DNA from: Porogramme epimiltina
Taxonomy: Eukaryota; Basidiomycota; Agaricomycetes; Polyporales; Polyporaceae
Direction of reading: 5' to 3'
Assembly: GCA_900155495.1 (NCBI GenBank)
Contig: FTLJ01001210.1
Location: 1-12,734, forward strand
DNA length: 12,734 bases
The notes beneath the pieces were generated by a model that was not told the origin of the DNA, searched no databases, and saw nothing but the letters and a program-made list of their open reading frames with translations. The position numbers and the translations under genes were made by a program. This document shows positions 8,894 through 12,734 of the stretch, piece after piece. Position 1 is the first letter of the stretch. Each line of letters starts with the position of its first letter.

Positions 8894-9678
8894 CAGTCGT
8901 CGCTGGACGAGGGCGGGACTCCCGAGGGCTGTGCAAGAAGGAGTGTGACTGCGGGCGGGTAACGGAACGGACGGTGGACGAGTTGCTCGGGGATAAGGGA
9001 GACGGGCCGGGACAACGCCTGTAGCGGGAGCCTGGGCGAAACCAGGCGGACCTGCTGCACTGCCCGATGATACTTATCTGCGATGGGGTGTGTTCTGTTG
9101 GCGAAGAGGGCGAGGGCGAAGGCGAGGACGGACGGGCTGGCGACCGGGGAGATGTTGTGGCCGGCGAGGGCCCGGGGGCGATGCTGGGGTTGTGCGTGCT
9201 TGCTCGCGGGCGGGGCTGGTCGGTCGCGTGGGGTCGGCCGGCGGGGGCGCGGGCCAGGGGGTCGGTGGTGCGGGTCGGGAGGAGGACGGGGTCGTTGCTA
9301 CGGGCGTGCACATTCCTGATTGACGGCTGCGGGTAGGCGCCCGGGGTGGGCGTGCGGACGATCGGAGCTGGGAGGCGAATCTGGTTATGAGAGAGCTCGC
9401 CGACTGCAGAGGCCCTTGCGCCAGCCCTTGTTGGTTCCGACCACCATCACCCTCTCTCCCCTCCCCTTCCCCCTCCGCACGTTCCGCCCTAGCACGTCGG
9501 CGGGCAGGTCCGTCGCTGCTACCTGTTCTCAAGACCGCTGAAGTTGCACTGGCTGGGCTTCACGTCGCTTCTCCTGCCCTAGCGGCATCTCGATCTTCCG
9601 CCAAGGTTTTTGCACTCGACCAGGCTTGGTGCGTCATTACCTCTCGTCCTACCAATGACGGCAGTCTCACCTTCCACC

Positions 9679-9744
9679 ATGCGCTCTCAGAATTCCCAAC
9701 CATGCAACTGCCCAATGTCACCGGTGGCTTCAAGCTCTTCGTGA
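9679..9744 (+). promoter_or_regulatory. Upstream ATG overlapping the membrane-protein start
   Basis: An ATG at 9679 lies 23 bases before the chosen start, in another frame, with A at -3. In unspliced RNA it ends at TGA 9742-9744, just inside intron 1. After splicing it would run on into exon 2 out of frame. Either transcription starts downstream of it or it lowers initiation at 9702. Confidence 0.4.
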
Positions 9745-12410
9745 GTCCATTAGCAACGCTTACCCCGGGTTGCACCACGCACAATTCCCTCGCTCCCTGT
9801 ATGCGCACTAAATATGCGCCTTACCCTCCCTGCAACTGTTCCATACTTTCCGCACCCCGGTGGCTGTAATACCACGCATGCTAAACGATAACTCTGCGCA
9901 GTGGGATCGGGTCACCTTCTCCCGGCTCACGAAGTTCTACTTCGCTTTTTCGGTCCTCCACTGCATTATCCAGGTCGTCTTCCAGGTCCAGGCCTTTGTC
10001 GCCAACGCCAACGCTGCCAAATTCCTCGAGGACCTCATTCAGCAGGGCAACGCAACGGATCCCGGCTTTGCCGTCTACGATGGCGACCTCCGCATGTGCG
10101 AGTCGGTCCCTAGCGCCATCGACGCCAGCTCCTGCACGGTCGTCTGGGACGGTCACACAGCGGCGAATGTGTCGCTCGACGTCTCAGACTCGTCTTACGC
10201 TGCCGTGAACGCGTCCACGACGGCCGCGAGCACATCATTAACATCCTCTCTCTCGACGTCTGGAACGCCCATCAGCGTCGCGTCGAGTCTCTTCTTCACG
10301 CGACTCGTGTCGTCCACCTCCGCTCCTTCCTCTTCGTCTGTCGTTTCCAGCGCCACTTCGTCGACTGCCCTCTCCTCCTCGTCGGTTGCGACCTCCTCAT
10401 CCCGCGCTGCCTCTTCTTCAGTAGTCACCGTCTCATCCGTTCGCACCCTCACGGCGACCGTCACCTTCCAGACTGCCACTCTCCTCCCGTCCGTTACTGC
10501 TATCTCCAGCCCCAAGATCAACATTTCGACCGACGATAGCGATAGCGAGGATGAGAGTGACGACGAGAGCGATGATGAATTCGACAGTGATGATGAAGAT
10601 GACACTCTCGTCATCCACCTACATGGTCGGGACATCGTCCTCCCGGAGACCAAGATTCGCCTCATGCTGAACGGCAACGCCACGGTCAACCTGGGAGGTC
10701 TCTACGGCCAACAGGAGATCGAGTTGGAGCGCAAGTGTCTCTACGCTCTGAACTGGCCTTGCGACATGTACGTGCCATTCACTACCGTGAAATGAGGTTC
10801 GTCTATCTTATGCCGCGTTACAGCGTCGAGAACACGAAGCGCGAAGACATTGCGTTCATCGCGTTCCAGTTCTGGCTGCTCGGAATGTCACTTGTTGCAC
10901 TCTTGAACGAATCCATCCCTCACATGTACGTACTATCAACACTGCAGTTCGTTCCGCACGCCGTTCTGACACACTTCCTTAGTGTTGCTTCCCTGCTGAC
11001 TCACATTCTTGCAACTGCGTGGGGTGGCTTCCAGATCGTGAGTTCAAGCATATCTTCGTGCCAGTCTTGTCTGACACAATTATGACCGCTATCACCAGGC
11101 CAACACGGAGTCGTTCCACCACAAGTTCACAACTCTTACTACGAAGGGTGCTTGTGGCATCAACCTCCTTCCTGAATACTGGAAGAACCGCTCGAATGCT
11201 GAAATCCCGAGTTTGGCACTGAACGTCTTCGCCCTTTTCGTCTCTGCGTTCCTCAGCTGGAGGCTGATGAAGGTTTGTGTCATTACTCAGTTCTTCTGTC
11301 TTGGCACTCACGTTTTGTTGTGATAGACGTTCGGATGGCAGACGTTCAAGCGCGTTGGCGCCTCTCGCACGATCAACCGCGTTTACAACCTCGTCCTCAT
11401 GTTCTCTATCGCCATCCAACTCTCGCTGTTCTTCGTCGGTGCATCTGCCGCTCTCTGGGTCGACCAAATCTACCATGGCAACATCGGGCGTCTCACTAAC
11501 CACGCCAAGATGTTCACGGCACTTATGATTGTCTTGTTGATCGTATGTCCTTTCGCTGATAATCACTCGTCCACCTTCTCACTGTTCCGTCGTTACCTCC
11601 ATATATAGCTACTCGTCCCTTGGCTCTCTGTGGTCAGTCATGTCTTAAGTGGCTATCAATATCTGATTTATCTGACCTGTACAACGTAACAGGGCTGGAT
11701 TTCTGTCCGCCACGAATTCAGGAAGCGCATGCTCATCTTCTTGGGCATTGCCCTGTACGTGATTGGCGGCTGGGCAGCTATGTTCCTCGCTGCGACGTTC
11801 CGTTGGACGTACGCCACCTGGCTGTTCTTCAGCTTGATGACCACCGCGGCGGTGATCCTTGCCCTCACCACGCTCACCCTGGGCATCATCTGCCGTCTCA
11901 ACTTCGGCAAGGGTCTCAAGCGCTATCGTACGTCTTATCTCCACGAACAACTTACACCGTTCCTGATCACCCGCGCTTGCAGTGCACGCGCAAGAAGAGC
12001 TCGTCGACGAGGACGAGAAGACATACGACTCCGAAAAGTTCGCGTTCCCGTCGACAGACTCGCCCATCCCCACCTTCTCCGTCACGTTCGGCTCCGGGCA
12101 GGAGGTGCCCCCGCCGAGCCAGATGAAGTTCGCCGCGCGCGGCCCGCGCTTCTACTCGGGCTCGTCGCAGGGCTCGAACCCGTTCGAGACGCCGTTCGAG
12201 ACCCCGCCGGGCTCGATCCGCGGCGCGTCGCCCACGGGGGCGTCGCCGCTCGGCGCGCTCCCGTCCTCGTCGGTCGGGAGCGCGGCGGGGTACCCCGGCC
12301 TCACCCGCCAGACGAGCCGGAGCAGCCAGATGAGCCACTCGTCGACGCGCTCCGCGGGCTCGACGGCGTCCAAGGGGAGCGCGAACAGCCGTCGGTGGGT
12401 CATCGAGTGA
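9702..12410 (+). CDS. Multi-pass membrane protein of unknown function, 9 exons, about 8 TM segments
   Basis: Exons: 9702-9740, 9902-10767, 10824-10925, 10983-11037, 11099-11272, 11327-11542, 11609-11632, 11693-11927, 11983-12410; 2,139 nt, 712 residues plus TGA. I do not recognise the family by name. A short N-terminus (GGFKLFWDRVTFSRLTKF) leads to TM1 about 25-47. An exposed domain of about 250 residues follows, with four cysteines (in MCESVPS, SSCTVVWDG, KCLYALNWPCDI), several N-glycosylation sequons, a Ser/Thr-rich stretch about 106-213 and an acidic run about 223-247. Seven hydrophobic segments come next (for example FQFWLLGMSLVALL, LALNVFALFVSAFLSW, FTALMIVLLIVLLVPWLSV, MLIFLGIALYVIGGWAAMFL, FFSLMTTAAVILALTTLTLG). 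A Ser-rich C-terminal tail of about 140 residues has an NPF motif. With eight spans both ends would be cytoplasmic and the cysteine domain luminal or extracellular. An in-frame ATG at 9387 would add 105 low-complexity residues; I prefer 9702 (A at -3). A sensor, transporter or cell-wall-related role are all possible. Confidence 0.8.
9741..9901 (+). other. Intron 1 of the membrane-protein gene, 161 nt
   Basis: GTGAGT donor after 13 codons and GCGCAG acceptor, phase 0. It joins GGFKLF to WDRVTF just before TM1. A long first intron after a very short first exon also occurs in the TFIIIC gene, a common fungal layout. Confidence 0.8.
10180..10500 (+). other. Ser/Thr-rich exposed segment, likely O-glycosylated
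   Basis: About 107 codons (residues 106-213) are dominated by TCN, AGC and ACN, with stretches such as SSTSAPSSSSVVSSATSS. Such segments are usually O-mannosylated in fungal surface proteins. The position between TM1 and TM2 fits an exoplasmic side. Confidence 0.65.
10530..10605 (+). repeat. Repeated GAT/GAC/GAG codons encoding an acidic run
   Basis: Degenerate repeats of GATAGC, GATGAG and GACGAC encode an Asp/Glu/Ser run (DDSDSEDESDDESDDEF, then DSDDEDD) at about residues 223-247, next to the Ser-rich segment. It is highly acidic and probably disordered; calcium or cation binding is conceivable but unproven. Confidence 0.65.
10926..10982 (+). other. Intron 3 of the membrane-protein gene, 57 nt, in frame and stop-free
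   Basis: GTACGT donor and TTAG acceptor. Splicing gives LLNESIPHIVASLLTHIL across TM2-TM3. Because 57 is divisible by three and there is no stop, retention would insert 19 residues between two membrane segments. The neighbouring introns have the same type of donor. Confidence 0.75.
11609..11632 (+). other. 24-nt microexon 7 coding LLVPWLSV
   Basis: Flanked by a 66-nt intron (11543-11608, GTATGT to ATATATAG) and a 60-nt intron (11633-11692, GTCAGT donor, CTGAC branch motif at 11672-11676, AACAG acceptor). All joins are phase 0. The eight residues complete a membrane helix, IVLLIVLLVPWLSVGWISV. Confidence 0.75.
12177..12203 (+). repeat. Tandem 12-mer encoding NPFETPFET
   Basis: Two copies of CCGTTCGAGACG (12180-12191; 12192-12203 with the last base changed) encode a duplicated PFET unit. 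The first is preceded by Asn, giving NPF at about residues 636-638 in the cytoplasmic tail. NPF is the core motif bound by EH-domain endocytic adaptors. Confidence 0.55.
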
Positions 12411-12734
12411 GGAGGGAAGGGGCGCTGTTGATGCGGTAGTGCGGGAGGCGTAGTGGTGTGGCACCGTACGCTTGGCTCTCTGTCCGTCCGTCGTCGTTCG
12501 CTTTGCTTGCTTGCTCGCTCGCTCTTTTTGGCATACGACACTTGCTTGCTAATTAGTCGGTGATACCTGTCGGGCTTCTGCCCTCGCCTGGAAACTGATC
12601 CCTGGATGTGCACGTGTATTCTTGCGACATTTGATATCCCTGTCTACCACCACCCCCCTTTTTTTTTTCCCCCCCCCCCCCCCCACCCCCCCCCCCCCCC
12701 GCCCACCCCTCTATAAATTCCCCCCCCCCCCACC
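12411..12734. other. 3' flank of the membrane-protein gene, ending in C tracts
   Basis: No gene is supported. A compound tetranucleotide tract lies at 12481-12525 (GTCC units, then GCTT and GCTC units), probably in the 3' UTR. From 12653 the sequence is C6, T10, then long C runs with rare interruptions. A TATAAAT at 12712-12718 could be a TATA box for a gene beyond the window, but low complexity on both sides makes this weak. Confidence 0.5.
12669..12734 (+). repeat. Poly-C low-complexity tract
   Basis: Runs of about 16 and 15 C separated by a single A, then more C-rich sequence to the window end. A polypyrimidine/G-quadruplex-prone region is possible, and so is an inexact homopolymer length from sequencing or assembly. 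Confidence 0.7.

Larger units (their letters stand above)
8430..9701. other. Intergenic region: TFIIIC 3' UTR and promoter of the membrane-protein gene
   Basis: No gene is supported in these 1.27 kb. The left end must hold the TFIIIC 3' UTR and terminator. Contents seen: a GC-rich tandem tract (8599-8624), a CCAAT palindrome (8718-8725), a second inverse CCAAT (8816-8820), G-runs able to form a quadruplex (8866-8893), a GGCGAR-type repeat (9100-9130), and a pyrimidine-rich tract (about 9450-9477) suggesting a core promoter. A long open frame on the minus strand (8754-9311) is Pro/Ser/Arg low-complexity, simply the complement of G-rich DNA. Confidence 0.6.

Noticed and set aside
8754..9311. 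185-residue open frame on the minus strand
   Set aside because: It is Pro/Ser/Arg low-complexity, mirrors the G-rich + strand, and has no domain or splice support.
9387..9701. N-terminal extension of the membrane protein from an upstream in-frame ATG
   Set aside because: The 105 extra residues are Ser/Pro/Arg-rich and cross the pyrimidine tract that looks like the core promoter; the ATG at 9702 gives a compact N-terminus before TM1.
12182..12202. B-box-like GTTCGAGACC in the membrane-protein tail
   Set aside because: It is explained by a coding 12-mer duplication and has no A box or tRNA fold.
1..12734. CRISPR arrays, insertion sequences, transposon ends, phage or defence genes
   Set aside because: No direct repeat array, terminal inverted repeat, transposase-like or prokaryotic frame was seen; the window is two spliced fungal genes and flanks.

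Overview
The window looks like nuclear DNA of a filamentous basidiomycete, probably an agaricomycete. It is GC-rich. Genes are cut by many short introns, mostly 49-84 nt, with GTRNGT-like donors, CTRAY-type branch points (CTGAC, CTAAC, CTAAT) and mostly CAG or TAG acceptors. There are no operons, Shine-Dalgarno sites or prokaryotic mobile genes. I assigned exons by hand, joining reading frames at splice sites and checking phase. Both models give coding lengths divisible by three.

Layout: 1-474 is upstream sequence with no supported gene. 475-8429 (+) is a 15-exon gene for the large B-box-binding subunit of RNA polymerase III factor TFIIIC (yeast Tfc3/tau138, human GTF3C1/TFIIIC220), about 2,254 residues. 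8430-9701 is an intergenic stretch with a G-rich + strand. 9702-12410 (+) is a nine-exon gene for a membrane protein of about 712 residues and about eight transmembrane segments, which I cannot name. 12411-12734 is 3' flank with tetranucleotide repeats, ending in long C runs.

The TFIIIC subunit recognises the internal B box of tRNA genes and so starts assembly of the Pol III machinery. Its conserved parts are all visible: the N-terminal B-block winged helix, further winged helices, a SANT-like segment and the C-terminal winged helices. It also carries four AT-hooks in a basic linker. The most striking local signal is a 12-bp palindrome containing a full B-box match inside intron 1 of this same gene. 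It is not part of a foldable tRNA, so it may be an autoregulatory TFIIIC site. The second gene has no visible link to the first beyond being neighbouring and codirectional.

Main uncertainties: the exon 6/7 boundary of the TFIIIC gene, the choice between acceptors in its intron 11, whether the stop-free introns are always removed, and the identity of the membrane protein.
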